A stretch of DNA of 39,777 nt, taken from the IMG/VR virus record IMGVR_UViG_3300038309_000033, positions 1-39,777 of that record. One strand, 5' to 3'. This document shows, piece by piece, positions 20,700-29,986 of the stretch. The translations under genes were made by a program, and so were the position numbers. The notes under the pieces were generated by a model, which was given only the letters and a program-made list of their open reading frames with translations, was not told the origin of the DNA and did not search any database. This DNA is from a virus. The stretch's first letter is position 1. Each line of letters starts with the position of its first letter.

Positions 20700-23036
20700 T
20701 TACTTAGGTTTAGACCAGTAGCTTTGGCCCCGTTCTCGGAGCCATTGCCGTTGGCGGTTTAGTTTACGATAGTAATCGGTGGGGTTAGCCAGCCTCCTCA
20801 TATGGTCCAGCATCAGTCGCTCAGCCGCTACTCGAGTTTGCCATAACTTTAAAGGAAACGCTATTCGTTCAGCTTCCTGTTCCAGAGCAGGGTATAGAAC
20901 TTTCGCCCAATCTCCGCCTTCTTTCATGGCCTCTTCGTACGTTCCAAAGAGTACTTTCTTTAATCGGTTAAGGTCACTTACGGTAGGCCCCGCCGCGAAT
21001 CCGGGCAAGCCCCCAAAGAGATCCGGGTCTTGGAAAAATATATCCCCGGCCACCGACATAAACCCCCCTTGCATCATCGCATCCCACATAAATTCTCTAT
21101 TCATTTCACGAGGAGTTATGCCTTTAGCCGCATCCCGCAATTGCAGGACTAATCCCCCCATTATGGTAGTCGTAGAAAGCAGGGTCGCTGCGTAAGCAAA
21201 TTTAGTAGGTAGCGGAATGGCGTTGTCCAGTAGTACACCCATGTTATGCATAAAAACCGTTACGCCGAACGTTTTAAATTGCATTCCCGTAGATACTATT
21301 TCATGCCATATAGTATTTCGAGGGGCCCCAAAAGCGGCCATAGCCCTATGCTTGGCTCCCGGTTCGGGGATAGCGTGGCTTACTTCTTCTTGGATCATGC
21401 CGATAAGATTTATGCGGAGATCCTCAGAGAGTGCTTCTGACATGGGGTCCACCATTGTAGCCCCCTTCACTTCTGATGTTGCTCGACGAAGCGCACTCCA
21501 GTCTGTTTCGGATATACCGTACCTCTCAAAAAGAGCTTGCATTCTTTTCGGTATTCTGCCATAGTCTTTTGCGGCATTATCCGCCATAAAAGATAGCATT
21601 TCTAATCCAAAAGACATTTTCCCCGCGTTTGTCATGTGATTTAGCCCCGACGCTCGAAGAGATATATCGGCTCCCCTTTCCAGCATAGAGGACCCCATGG
21701 CCTCTCCATATCGAGCAGAAGACCGTGCCATGTGATTTGCGTAGTCCAAGAATAAGGCTTTCTCTGCAGCAGTCTTATAGTCCGCCCCTGTTAGCATATT
21801 CTTAATATGCCTTCTTAGAACTTTCACCGGGCTCATGCCGTTATATAAGGCTCGGGTTACTGCAAAGGCGGGATCTGTTAATGTAGTAATTCCTGCCATG
21901 GGGAGTTTTGTTATAGTCTGGTAAGCGCGTAACCCCCGAAATGTATTCGTAACAGAGTCTATTGACCGGGGGTTACGCGCTTTTATGTGATCAAACGTAG
22001 CCCGAGCCAGCTGTAATTTTAAAGGCTGGTCCCCGACCCTACCAGCTTCTGCGAATAGAGCGTCTATATTGGTCCGGTAGTCTGGGCCGAGGACCTTCAT
22101 GAGTCCTATTTCCTTGGCCATGCTGTCCATATACTCCTTCATAGCGTCAACTGGGTTAGAATGACGACCGTACTTCTTCACGTATTCCAGCCACGCTTCT
22201 CCATTCTTAGGTTGAAGTGTCCGAAACAGCTCGTGGGCGCCCCCATAAGTCATCCCAGAACGGCGGCCAAGCTCACTACCAAAGGGGAGCTCTTCACCAT
22301 CACTTAAGATACTGATAAAGGATCGCTCTATTATGTCTTTATCGGACAGTGCGGGCAAGGGTTTTTTAAGCGTGGGGTCGGGGGCTTTTCGTCGGATGTT
22401 AAATAACCGCTCCACGTCTTTGGTCCACTCCGAGCGTCCTGCTTTTTTAATGGCCACGGGGTTATGGTTTACGGGGAGCCCGTAGTTTTCTAACTCGGCC
22501 ATGTTTCCCCCCACCGTATTGTATTCTTCTCGTATGACTTTGAGGGTTTTATGCCATGCGTCGATAATGCCCTGACCATCTTTCCCTATCGAGGCGTCTG
22601 CGTCCCCCATAATCCCTTTCACTAATCTCTTAATGAAATCGGGGTTGCCCGCCCGACGCATCCCCACCATAATAGGTCGGGTAGCATGTATGAGCTCAAT
22701 GTTCTTCGCGCTAAAGTAGGACTGATACGCCTGTATCTGCCTATCCAGCGATACAACTCCTGAACCTTGTCGACTTCCGCTACCCGACAGCAAATCCTGG
22801 AGAGCTTCTGCCGGTTTAATTCCTTTAGCCTCTTGGGACAGGACATAGGATACTAAGGCCTCCCTCCGATTAGCATTAAGAATCGCGCGGTGTTTCAGGA
22901 GAGTCATATCGGCATGAGCAGCTTGCATGGTAGAGTCCCACAGCCATTGATCATTCGTGTTAACGGCTTTAGTCAGCGCCTCATAAACAGGGCCGCTGAC
23001 TAAAGGCTCTAATTTTCTTAAACATTCCGGAGTCAT
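20700..23036 (-). CDS. Internal virion protein (ejection protein), large
   Basis: About 778 residues. The ATG at 23036 forms a TGATG overlap with the stop of the previous gene and has GGAGG 10 bases upstream; an ATG at 23045 is the alternative. The protein is long, mostly helical and non-enzymatic-looking, with hydrophobic stretches near residues 585-625 (FAYAATLLSTTTIMGGLVLQL) that could enter a membrane. The C-terminal pattern MRRLANPTDYYRKLNRQRQWLRERGQSYW is typical of the last ejected protein of T7-like phages. With the two upstream genes it should form the core and ejection channel. Confidence 0.75.
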   Translation of the reverse strand: MTPECLRKLEPLVSGPVYEALTKAVNTNDQWLWDSTMQAAHADMTLLKHRAILNANRREALVSYVLSQEAKGIKPAEALQDLLSGSGSRQGSGVVSLDRQIQAYQSYFSAKNIELIHATRPIMVGMRRAGNPDFIKRLVKGIMGDADASIGKDGQGIIDAWHKTLKVIREEYNTVGGNMAELENYGLPVNHNPVAIKKAGRSEWTKDVERLFNIRRKAPDPTLKKPLPALSDKDIIERSFISILSDGEELPFGSELGRRSGMTYGGAHELFRTLQPKNGEAWLEYVKKYGRHSNPVDAMKEYMDSMAKEIGLMKVLGPDYRTNIDALFAEAGRVGDQPLKLQLARATFDHIKARNPRSIDSVTNTFRGLRAYQTITKLPMAGITTLTDPAFAVTRALYNGMSPVKVLRRHIKNMLTGADYKTAAEKALFLDYANHMARSSARYGEAMGSSMLERGADISLRASGLNHMTNAGKMSFGLEMLSFMADNAAKDYGRIPKRMQALFERYGISETDWSALRRATSEVKGATMVDPMSEALSEDLRINLIGMIQEEVSHAIPEPGAKHRAMAAFGAPRNTIWHEIVSTGMQFKTFGVTVFMHNMGVLLDNAIPLPTKFAYAATLLSTTTIMGGLVLQLRDAAKGITPREMNREFMWDAMMQGGFMSVAGDIFFQDPDLFGGLPGFAAGPTVSDLNRLKKVLFGTYEEAMKEGGDWAKVLYPALEQEAERIAFPLKLWQTRVAAERLMLDHMRRLANPTDYYRKLNRQRQWLRERGQSYWSKPK

Positions 23037-24433
23037 CAGAAGCATTCCTCCATAGCTTTAATAATAGCTTTCTGTTTGTGTACCACATCGTCCATCTCGA
23101 CTACCAAGGGGTGGCGGGTATCGGGAGCCGATTCGAGGGGCTCGGGGGTTCCACGTGGAACCCCTTCTTTTGGCGCTGTGCGGAGTGTTTCATCAGCCAG
23201 AGCCTTAGCTGTGGTTGCTTCCTCCGCAGCTGCATCCGCTGTTCTTCGGAGCTGATCTGCATGGGCTCTTGCCCGGTCTGCCGCTGCCCTGGCTTTGTTT
23301 CCGGCCACTGAATCTTCGGCGATACGAACGTGTTTTTCCGCCTTCTTAGCTGCTTTATCCGCCTTAATAGCGGCCGCTTCTGCTCGTTTAGCCACTTTAG
23401 TTTTCATTGATACGTCTGCTAAAAACTGCGCGGCCTTATCCGGAGTGGCGCCTTTTATGAGGCTGACTCGGTCTTCTATTACCATTCGTTGGGGTTGTCG
23501 TGCTTCAAACGCAGCCTCTGCTACTTTCTGAGCCTCGGGTTGGGGTTCCATGTGGAACCCTTTATGGGCGGTAGGTCCTTCGGCAGCTCGACGGATGTCA
23601 ATAGCCTCGCTGGCTTTAAGTACCTCTCCCGCATTAGCGTTCGGATCTGCTTGTTTCAGCGTATGGATAACTGGTTCTAATTCGGGGGCGTCCTTAGCGA
23701 GACGCTCAAATACTTCAACAGCCTCCCCAACAGTGACATCTTCGGGGGTCCTCTGGCGTCGAAGTACTTTTGGTAGGGCTTTTCCTACTGCTGCAAAAGC
23801 AGCCGCTCCGAGTCCGGAGAAGGCGATCTCTTTTAGAGCGTCTGACCCTCGATATTCTGAATCAATACTGTCCTTAAAAGACATTTTAAATGGTTGAGCA
23901 AAAGCAGCGGCTCCTGCTTCCATCATCCCCGCGTATAGGGCAGCTTTTCCTATAGTAGCAGCTGTACCGTATCCAGTCAAAGCGGATATAGCGTACACGG
24001 GGTCCAGTGCGTACCCATGCGCCGTACCTGCCACAACACCTATTTTTCCCAACCAGTTCGTCTTTTCAAAAACTGATTGAGAATACTCTCGTCTTATGGC
24101 GTACTCCTGCTTTAACTTTTCTTGATACTCTTCTTGACTAAGTACCCCCGGAAGTTGTAGCTCATCTCTCGCGTACCCCGCAAGTCCTTCCATGTCTCCC
24201 CCATAAAACATTGCTACGGATTGGGGTATGTCTCCTCGGTCTATGTAATCACTAAGTAGCTTATTCCGACTGGATCGAGCTTCAGTCGGAAATAAAGACG
24301 ATATGGTTAACTCTTCGGACAGGGTAGCTCCTAATGAAGCACTCCAGCCCTCTATGAATCCCGCCTCCTCTGGATGAAGATCTTCCGATGTAGCCGGATT
24401 AGTCTCAGGATCTCTTCCGTAAAAAAGCTTCAT
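23036..24433 (-). CDS. Internal virion protein with alanine-rich coiled coil
   Basis: 465 residues, start after GGGAGAAGTAGACT. The N-terminal half includes hydrophobic glycine/alanine stretches (about 130-190, IGVVAGTAHGYALDPVYAISALTGYGTAATIGKAALYAGMMEAGA in short segments) suited to membrane insertion during DNA ejection. The C-terminal half is a long alanine/lysine/glutamate coiled coil. Two parS-like sites are carried in frame, translated as GFHMEP (about residue 294) and GVPRGTP (about 426), both in flexible linkers. Overlap with the next gene suggests the two products act together, together perhaps equivalent to one large T7 gp16-like protein. Confidence 0.72.
   Translation of the reverse strand: MKLFYGRDPETNPATSEDLHPEEAGFIEGWSASLGATLSEELTISSLFPTEARSSRNKLLSDYIDRGDIPQSVAMFYGGDMEGLAGYARDELQLPGVLSQEEYQEKLKQEYAIRREYSQSVFEKTNWLGKIGVVAGTAHGYALDPVYAISALTGYGTAATIGKAALYAGMMEAGAAAFAQPFKMSFKDSIDSEYRGSDALKEIAFSGLGAAAFAAVGKALPKVLRRQRTPEDVTVGEAVEVFERLAKDAPELEPVIHTLKQADPNANAGEVLKASEAIDIRRAAEGPTAHKGFHMEPQPEAQKVAEAAFEARQPQRMVIEDRVSLIKGATPDKAAQFLADVSMKTKVAKRAEAAAIKADKAAKKAEKHVRIAEDSVAGNKARAAADRARAHADQLRRTADAAAEEATTAKALADETLRTAPKEGVPRGTPEPLESAPDTRHPLVVEMDDVVHKQKAIIKAMEECF
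23148..23161. repeat. parS-like site 19 (perfect), in an internal virion protein gene
   Basis: Exact core with GGGG/CCCC flanks, read on the minus strand as GVPRGTP in a linker near the C-terminus. Confidence 0.9.
23545..23558. repeat. parS-like site 20 (GTTCCATGTGGAAC), in an internal virion protein gene
   Basis: CATGTG-centre version on the plus strand, read on the minus strand as F-H-M-E in a proline/glutamate linker. Confidence 0.87.
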
Positions 24434-24436
24434 AGT

Positions 24437-26635
24437 CTACTTCTCCCTATCCCATTCCCGAGTTTGAGATAATGGTACTTGGTTTTCCCAGTACCAATCA
24501 AAGTCTACACGAGTAGCATTAGGGTGCTCTTTGAGAAACTCTTGTTCAGCCTGTCGTTTTTTCTGCGCCTCGTTTCCTCGGTCGATTCTGCCCTGAATAG
24601 TTCGTATTTCAGGAGTTGTCGGAGTAGCCCAATCCATGGAAAATATGAAGGCCTCCTTCCCCCCTGGTTTGGTTACTACGGTATTGGAGGGGGTAACGAG
24701 TAGTACTCCTCCGTCTTCCACCCCCACTTGTTTTAAGGTGCCATCTACCATAGCGTCACGAAGCTCTCTCGGGGTAATTCCCTCCACTCGCATTTCGTCT
24801 GATTCCCAATAGGACATCGGGAGGTTCTCTAATCTGCGCTGATACGTCCGAGCGCTTATCCCATCGGGAACTTGAATAAGAAAACCGTCCCCAAGGTCGA
24901 CAGTATTACCTACTAACTCGGTAAACGCCGAATCAATGTCTTTCGTCACGGCGTATACATCCATGAAGGCTTCTACCATGAGCCCTTGATGGCGAGGATT
25001 CCCGGCAAATAAAGTACCGAATTTTGCTACGGCAGTTTCCTTAACACCGTTATCCTTTATCTGCTGCTGAACGACGAGGTTCTCTTTTCGAAGTTCGGCC
25101 CCCTCTAAGATCTTTCGAGCAGTTTCTCTTTTTTCCGGATGAGACGCCATGATCTGTCCGGCTATTGCTGCCGTACCCGCCACTCCGTTTTCTTTAAGTT
25201 TTTCGTATATGGAAGGAGCAAAATTTTTACCTACTCCGACATTTATACTACCAAAGGTCCGAAGATTTTCGTCAACCGTCTGGTTCTCTATCACAGTGCC
25301 TAAAGTGTTATACTCAGCATTGGTCAAGAAGCCTTTATAGGCCCCTTGGCCACTTAAAATGCTCTGAACTCCGGGGAGGCGTTTTTTAAGACTTACGCCT
25401 ATACGCTCGGGAGTGGAAGTATCCAGGGGCTCAAAAGTAGCAAACTTAGTATCCTGAGCCCACTTGATAGGATCAGTCTGTAAAAGTCGGTCTTTATTAT
25501 CTAATGCGGCTTCCGTCTGACGAATAAGATACGCGTGTTCTTCAGCTCCCGTCGGCTCCGCTCTTAGCGACTCTAACGCGGCTCTATCCTCCCCTCGCCC
25601 CTTCCAAACTATGTCGTCCACGGTCTTCTTATTACGCAGTGTCCATACAGCTTCTCTGGCTAAAACTGGGTATTTACCCTGGAGATCGTCTATGTTCTTT
25701 AGCATAGACTTTAACCGTTCTGGCGTTATAGGGCGGTTGCTCTGGATGTCGTCAATTTGGTTCCTTAAATCGTCCGCCTGTAACTTATAACTCGCAGTAA
25801 CGGTAGCATTGATGGCGTTACCTTCTTGATCAATAGCGTGGCGGAGTTCATTGGCAAATACTTTTTGATCCTGTTCCGGGATGTTCGACGTTGTAGACTC
25901 GTCTCGTTGGATAAGCTGGTTAAGAGCTTTTTCCATGTCCGGAATCTGACGGTTTTTTAAAGTAGAGTAAAAATAGTCGTATTGTTCCCGAGTACTGATA
26001 TCTTTGTAAGCCGTGACTTTACGTTCATCAGGCATTTGAGAAGTCGCAATAATCAGTCTCGCTTTATTAAAATCTTGCTGAAGTAGCGCTTGCTCAGTCT
26101 GCGCTATATCTTGTTTAGTTATATATGCTATCTGTGCTTTAGTAGCTCTAACAGCATCATCAGAGTATATGGCCAGTCGAGCAGTTTCTTGTTTAGACAG
26201 GAATTCTTCCCGGAGACGGCTATCTGGTATCGTTTTAGCGGCTTCCGATACGGCGTTCTCGTAGTTTTTAGTACGCCACTCCGCGTATATTTTATGAGCA
26301 GGTATTGCTCCGATATCCCCATCCGGATTTATGCTGTCCGCCACTTCTATGAAGTTTTCATCATACACTACCATAGGGTCAAACTCTTCTTGTCCTCCGT
26401 ACTGACTTACGAAAGCGGAGTCCGCATTTTGGACCGTTCGATACGCTTCTTGAGCTGCTCTCAGATTTTCCCGATCGGAGTACTTCTTCATAAGAATAGA
26501 TATGTCTGCCGCAGCTTGACCTATCTTATTAAGAGCGTCCATCCGAGATGAGGCCACCCTTACGGGGGTGTACGGGTCCGGCTTAGCCAGATCTTGAATC
26601 GGTCGTCGCTGAATGGTAGGTAGAGTTAAAGTCAT
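24437..26635 (-). CDS. Internal virion protein (gp15-like position)
   Basis: 732 residues. Start at 26635 (MTLTLPTIQRRP) after TAGGAGGATAT; the frame open upstream to 26731 passes through the parS-like site and the previous gene's end and is not likely translated. It is a long, acidic, almost wholly helical protein with no enzymatic motif (YRTVQNADSAFVSQYGGQEEFDP, many E/Q/K-rich helices). Size and place between the tail tube and the larger internal protein match the second ejection protein of T7-like phages. Its stop is three bases before the next start. Confidence 0.72.
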   Translation of the reverse strand: MTLTLPTIQRRPIQDLAKPDPYTPVRVASSRMDALNKIGQAAADISILMKKYSDRENLRAAQEAYRTVQNADSAFVSQYGGQEEFDPMVVYDENFIEVADSINPDGDIGAIPAHKIYAEWRTKNYENAVSEAAKTIPDSRLREEFLSKQETARLAIYSDDAVRATKAQIAYITKQDIAQTEQALLQQDFNKARLIIATSQMPDERKVTAYKDISTREQYDYFYSTLKNRQIPDMEKALNQLIQRDESTTSNIPEQDQKVFANELRHAIDQEGNAINATVTASYKLQADDLRNQIDDIQSNRPITPERLKSMLKNIDDLQGKYPVLAREAVWTLRNKKTVDDIVWKGRGEDRAALESLRAEPTGAEEHAYLIRQTEAALDNKDRLLQTDPIKWAQDTKFATFEPLDTSTPERIGVSLKKRLPGVQSILSGQGAYKGFLTNAEYNTLGTVIENQTVDENLRTFGSINVGVGKNFAPSIYEKLKENGVAGTAAIAGQIMASHPEKRETARKILEGAELRKENLVVQQQIKDNGVKETAVAKFGTLFAGNPRHQGLMVEAFMDVYAVTKDIDSAFTELVGNTVDLGDGFLIQVPDGISARTYQRRLENLPMSYWESDEMRVEGITPRELRDAMVDGTLKQVGVEDGGVLLVTPSNTVVTKPGGKEAFIFSMDWATPTTPEIRTIQGRIDRGNEAQKKRQAEQEFLKEHPNATRVDFDWYWENQVPLSQTREWDREK

Positions 26636-26650
26636 ATATCCTCCTAAGGG

Positions 26651-26664
26651 GTTCCACGTGGAAC
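26651..26664. repeat. parS-like site 21 (perfect core)
   Basis: Exact core with GGGG/CCCC flanks, 16 bp upstream of the start at 26635 and just after the previous stop. Confidence 0.9.
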
Positions 26665-26673
26665 CCCCTCGAA

Positions 26674-27222
26674 TTACATTATACTGTATGTAAGTGCAGC
26701 TCCTGCTACCGAGGAGCCTATCTGTCCCCACATTGCCGCGCGAGCCTGATGGTACGCGGCTTGCCCTTCCTTATAGGCTATAGACTCCTCAGACTTCCCA
26801 ACTCGTCTAAGCCAGGCTATGTCTTCTCTTCCGACATCAATGAGGGACTGTATGTATAGTTCAGAAGAGGCCCCACTTAAACCCGATGCGGCCGCTCTGG
26901 CCCGAGCTGCCGACTCTCTCCGGGCATTCTCTTCTTCCGCCGCTTTTACCTTCTGCGCGGTTTCTTCACGAATTAGCGCGGCTTGTTCAGAAGCCGCGTC
27001 TTTTGCTTCCTCCCCCGCTTGATACATTTCATAAGCACCGATAAGACCTGTTACGAACTGAGTTGCCGCCCCTATAAACGGGGCTGACATGAGTTGAGTT
27101 GCTTGTTGCATCCCTGCCGCTTCAGGGTCAGGAACCCCAGATGGCGTAGGAGTCATGCTTGTCCCTCCGGAGTTCACGCTAATACCAAGTCCGCCGCCAA
27201 AGCTCCCCGTTCCTCCAATCAT
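26674..27222 (-). CDS. Internal virion protein, small, alanine-rich
   Basis: 182 residues; start at 27222 (MIGGTGSFGGG) after AGGAGGAGAT, overlapping the tail tube B stop by ATGA. The glycine/serine-rich N-terminus is followed by a hydrophobic helix (about 45-65, APFIGAATQFVTGLIGAYEMYQ) and a long alanine/glutamate/arginine coiled coil (EEAKDAASEQAALIREE...). The GASSELYIQSLIDVGREDIAWLRR pattern is common in the small inner-core proteins (gp14 position) of T7-like phages. It is likely the first ejected protein, forming the outer-membrane channel. Confidence 0.75.
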   Translation of the reverse strand: MIGGTGSFGGGLGISVNSGGTSMTPTPSGVPDPEAAGMQQATQLMSAPFIGAATQFVTGLIGAYEMYQAGEEAKDAASEQAALIREETAQKVKAAEEENARRESAARARAAASGLSGASSELYIQSLIDVGREDIAWLRRVGKSEESIAYKEGQAAYHQARAAMWGQIGSSVAGAALTYSIM

Positions 27223-29318
27223 ATCTCCTCCTGTAAGAGACGCCCAAACCATCCGGCAATCTCCGTTCTTAAAGGTAAGTCTTGTACTATAGTAACCTGG
27301 GCGTCCATGTCCCATCCGTCATTAGCTATCTCGATACTTTCTGTTCGAGGGGGCTCTACTTCTCCCATTAAAGATCCAGGGGATCTATCGGGGGCCCTCC
27401 GACCGTTAATCTTGGGTGGGTACGAATTTAAAATTCGTACCCAGATTTCAGAAAAGCGTTTCTTCATTGTTCTTGTAGTTCCGATATTGGCAATTCTATC
27501 CGCCACGGGGAGAGTTCGTATGGTCGACGCTACAGCCAGCCCGATGAATATCTCCGTTCCTCCATACTCAGTAGTGAACTCCCCAAATTCGTCTGGGATC
27601 ACATCCGGATGAACCGCCCCATCTACCACTACCTGACAGAGCTTCTCGGCTAAATGAAGCACGGTTCCCCCAGATACAGGAGCAAACGACCCCGGAACTC
27701 GTTGAATAATCCGCGTATGGCTATCAAGTTTCACATTGGACTCTGTTCTCTCTCTTTCCAAGTATAGCTGGTCGCCCCCACGATGAACGAGTACCCATAG
27801 CTCATCCGTACCATTAAAAGGGGTAGACCCTATTCCGACAATTGTACCTTGAGTAGAACGCCGAGAGAAACCTGCCGTCTGAGAGTATGGTTCATAGGTA
27901 GCGTTTATTAGGGTCCCGGATTTAGACAACCCGGTTATGATACTGTCTGGGTTAGCGGAGTATCGAAGTTGAGTAACAGCTCGCCCTTCCCCCGTTATGT
28001 GCTCACTTGCGTGGGTCAAGTCTTGAGATCTCCACGCATCTTTAAGCCATTCGTACCCTATGCTCCTGATCTTTCGTCCGTCAGGAGAGATGTACATAAC
28101 TTCATTCCCTACTTCCAGACATTGAGCCGGGTAAGACCCATTTGTACTTTGGAGTTGAGAGTACTTATCCCCCGGAGTTATGACGTCGCCTTCACTGGCT
28201 ATGATGTGTTCTGAATTACTGGTCCCTATGATCAACCCAGACCCTGACGCTATCCAGCATACCGCTCCGTCTCGCCCCACTCTCATCTCTATAGCTTCAG
28301 CGGGTAGCGCGGTCCCTGGAGAAAAGTCTCCATAGACGTTAGATTTAGACCCCCAAACTAATGAGGGGTCACTTGGCATCCCCCCAACCCATAATCTACC
28401 TTGATGAAACCCTAACGCCGGGGGGTAATTCCCAGCGGCCCAAGGAGTAGGGGGGCTTACAAGAGCAAGAGCAGACATAGACCATACGTCTGTACTGGAT
28501 AGACTGAGTTTTTGAGGAGGGGCTTCCGTAGACGTAATCATTAGAGCCGTCTCCTCCGGGGTCATACGGGCTTGTAGTATAGGAGCCCCCCGCATGCTGG
28601 GCCACAGCCCCGCAAAAGCCACGTCTCCTACTGTAGGGTCATATAAATGTACTCCTGTGATTACTTTATCCTCCCCTCCTATCATCACCATTAAACGAAC
28701 CCACATTTCAGTAGTAGTGCTAACTAAATCGGGAATAGTAAAACGACCTGTCCCTGTAACTACGTTATCGAGTATATCAGTTAATCCCACCGCCGAGCCT
28801 ACCTGAACTACCAAGGAGTCCTCCCCGGACAGAACGTCGACCGTAAGTTCGTACGACGTCCCTATTACGACCGTCACAGTTTGGCTAATATACGATATCC
28901 TATCCCGTTCCAATCCTCCCGATAAAAGGGCTCCTCCGGGTAGATAGTCATTGGCTAATCCAGCCCCAACGCTAACTTGCCAATTAGCTAATCCCCTATT
29001 AAAATAACTATTAGATATAACGTCCCCGAGTTTAACTGGTCCGAATCTATCGAAGACACGGACTAACACGCGGTCAATGACTATCATAAAGCTGGTTAAA
29101 AGAGCTACGGGAAACCCAAATAGTACTCCACTGGTTCCGTCCACAGTAGCCACCCACTCCGTACCGAATGACGTTTCTGCAGAACCCTGGAGATGAGTGA
29201 AGAAATTCTCCATAAGTTCTACACCGTGCTTTCTCCCCTCCAGTTCATCTCGTAACTCCATTCGAGGGGAAACTTCTCCGGCCAAGAAGTCTGTTTGTAT
29301 AAGATTAGTCTTAGACAT
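27219..29318 (-). CDS. Tail tubular protein B (nozzle)
   Basis: 699 residues, start after TAGGAGGCAGC. The opening TDFLAGEVSPRMELRDELEGRKHGVELMENFFTH (cited in parts: FLAGEVSPRM, GVELMENF) is the common start of podovirus nozzle proteins. The body is beta-rich with GAPILQARMTPEETALMI and WGSKSNVYGDFSPG elements seen in beta-propeller-type nozzles. It sits directly after tail tube A and before the internal proteins, as in T7 (gp11, gp12, gp13-16 order). It forms the distal tube that carries DNA out. Confidence 0.85.
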   Translation of the reverse strand: MSKTNLIQTDFLAGEVSPRMELRDELEGRKHGVELMENFFTHLQGSAETSFGTEWVATVDGTSGVLFGFPVALLTSFMIVIDRVLVRVFDRFGPVKLGDVISNSYFNRGLANWQVSVGAGLANDYLPGGALLSGGLERDRISYISQTVTVVIGTSYELTVDVLSGEDSLVVQVGSAVGLTDILDNVVTGTGRFTIPDLVSTTTEMWVRLMVMIGGEDKVITGVHLYDPTVGDVAFAGLWPSMRGAPILQARMTPEETALMITSTEAPPQKLSLSSTDVWSMSALALVSPPTPWAAGNYPPALGFHQGRLWVGGMPSDPSLVWGSKSNVYGDFSPGTALPAEAIEMRVGRDGAVCWIASGSGLIIGTSNSEHIIASEGDVITPGDKYSQLQSTNGSYPAQCLEVGNEVMYISPDGRKIRSIGYEWLKDAWRSQDLTHASEHITGEGRAVTQLRYSANPDSIITGLSKSGTLINATYEPYSQTAGFSRRSTQGTIVGIGSTPFNGTDELWVLVHRGGDQLYLERERTESNVKLDSHTRIIQRVPGSFAPVSGGTVLHLAEKLCQVVVDGAVHPDVIPDEFGEFTTEYGGTEIFIGLAVASTIRTLPVADRIANIGTTRTMKKRFSEIWVRILNSYPPKINGRRAPDRSPGSLMGEVEPPRTESIEIANDGWDMDAQVTIVQDLPLRTEIAGWFGRLLQEEI

Positions 29319-29326
29319 GCTGCCTC

Positions 29327-29935
29327 CTATTCCAAAGTACTTCCTAATCCATACCGGGACCCCCGGCCAAATCGGGCCCCCAAAAGGCGAGAAGCGAAGA
29401 CCCGCTTCGGGCTCCCTTGCATCCCATCGATAGCACCCCCGGTATCCACCAGGTACTCTGATTCTTGCATCAAAGTTCTTTTCATGTTTTTATCCCCGGT
29501 AAGCACGGGGGCTAAGAATTCAGCTAATTTATGGGCTACCGCCGTAGTGAAAGAGGGGGAGAATCTCGTGGTGTTAGTCACGTCTTGAGTGAACTTAACA
29601 TATAGCACTGATGAGTTAGCCAGGATGCGATTTTCATTCTTCTGATACACCGCTCCCCGCTTTAGCTCTGGGTCATACGCAACTACTCGAACTACCAAAC
29701 AGTCTACGGGTAGCACAAAACTATTAGAGAACTCTGAGCTCAAAGGGACTGCTTCCGGAGCAAGTCGTTGAGTACGCGCTGCGAAAGTCCAGTCCCTTCC
29801 TTCTAAGCAAAACTTACGAGCGATATCGTAGTACCTCCCGCATTGTTCTGCTTCCAGCGTCTCGTCCACAAGACTGGTTATACTTGATCCGCCTACAAAG
29901 CCTATGGCCATATTGCAAATATCTATTGAGTCCAT
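29327..29935 (-). CDS. Tail tubular protein A (adaptor)
   Basis: 202 residues. Start at 29935 (MDSIDICNMAIGFVGG) after TAGGAGGTCGT; the longer frame to 29956 begins in the parS-like site. ICNMAIGFVGG, then EAEQCGRYYDIARKFCLEGRDWTFAARTQRLA (shown in parts), is the hallmark of podovirus gp11-type adaptor proteins, which form the ring joining the portal to the nozzle. LPVDCLVVRV and AHKLAEFLAPVLTGD follow as expected. Confidence 0.9.
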   Translation of the reverse strand: MDSIDICNMAIGFVGGSSITSLVDETLEAEQCGRYYDIARKFCLEGRDWTFAARTQRLAPEAVPLSSEFSNSFVLPVDCLVVRVVAYDPELKRGAVYQKNENRILANSSVLYVKFTQDVTNTTRFSPSFTTAVAHKLAEFLAPVLTGDKNMKRTLMQESEYLVDTGGAIDGMQGSPKRVFASRLLGARFGRGSRYGLGSTLE

Positions 29936-29949
29936 ACGACCTCCTAAGG

Positions 29950-29963
29950 GTTCCACGTGGAAC
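29950..29963. repeat. parS-like site 22 (perfect core)
   Basis: Exact core with GG/CCC flanks, 15 bp upstream of the tail tube A start and after the stop of the beta-helix gene. Confidence 0.9.
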
Positions 29964-29986
29964 CCCTCTCGTTGTTTCGAATTAAA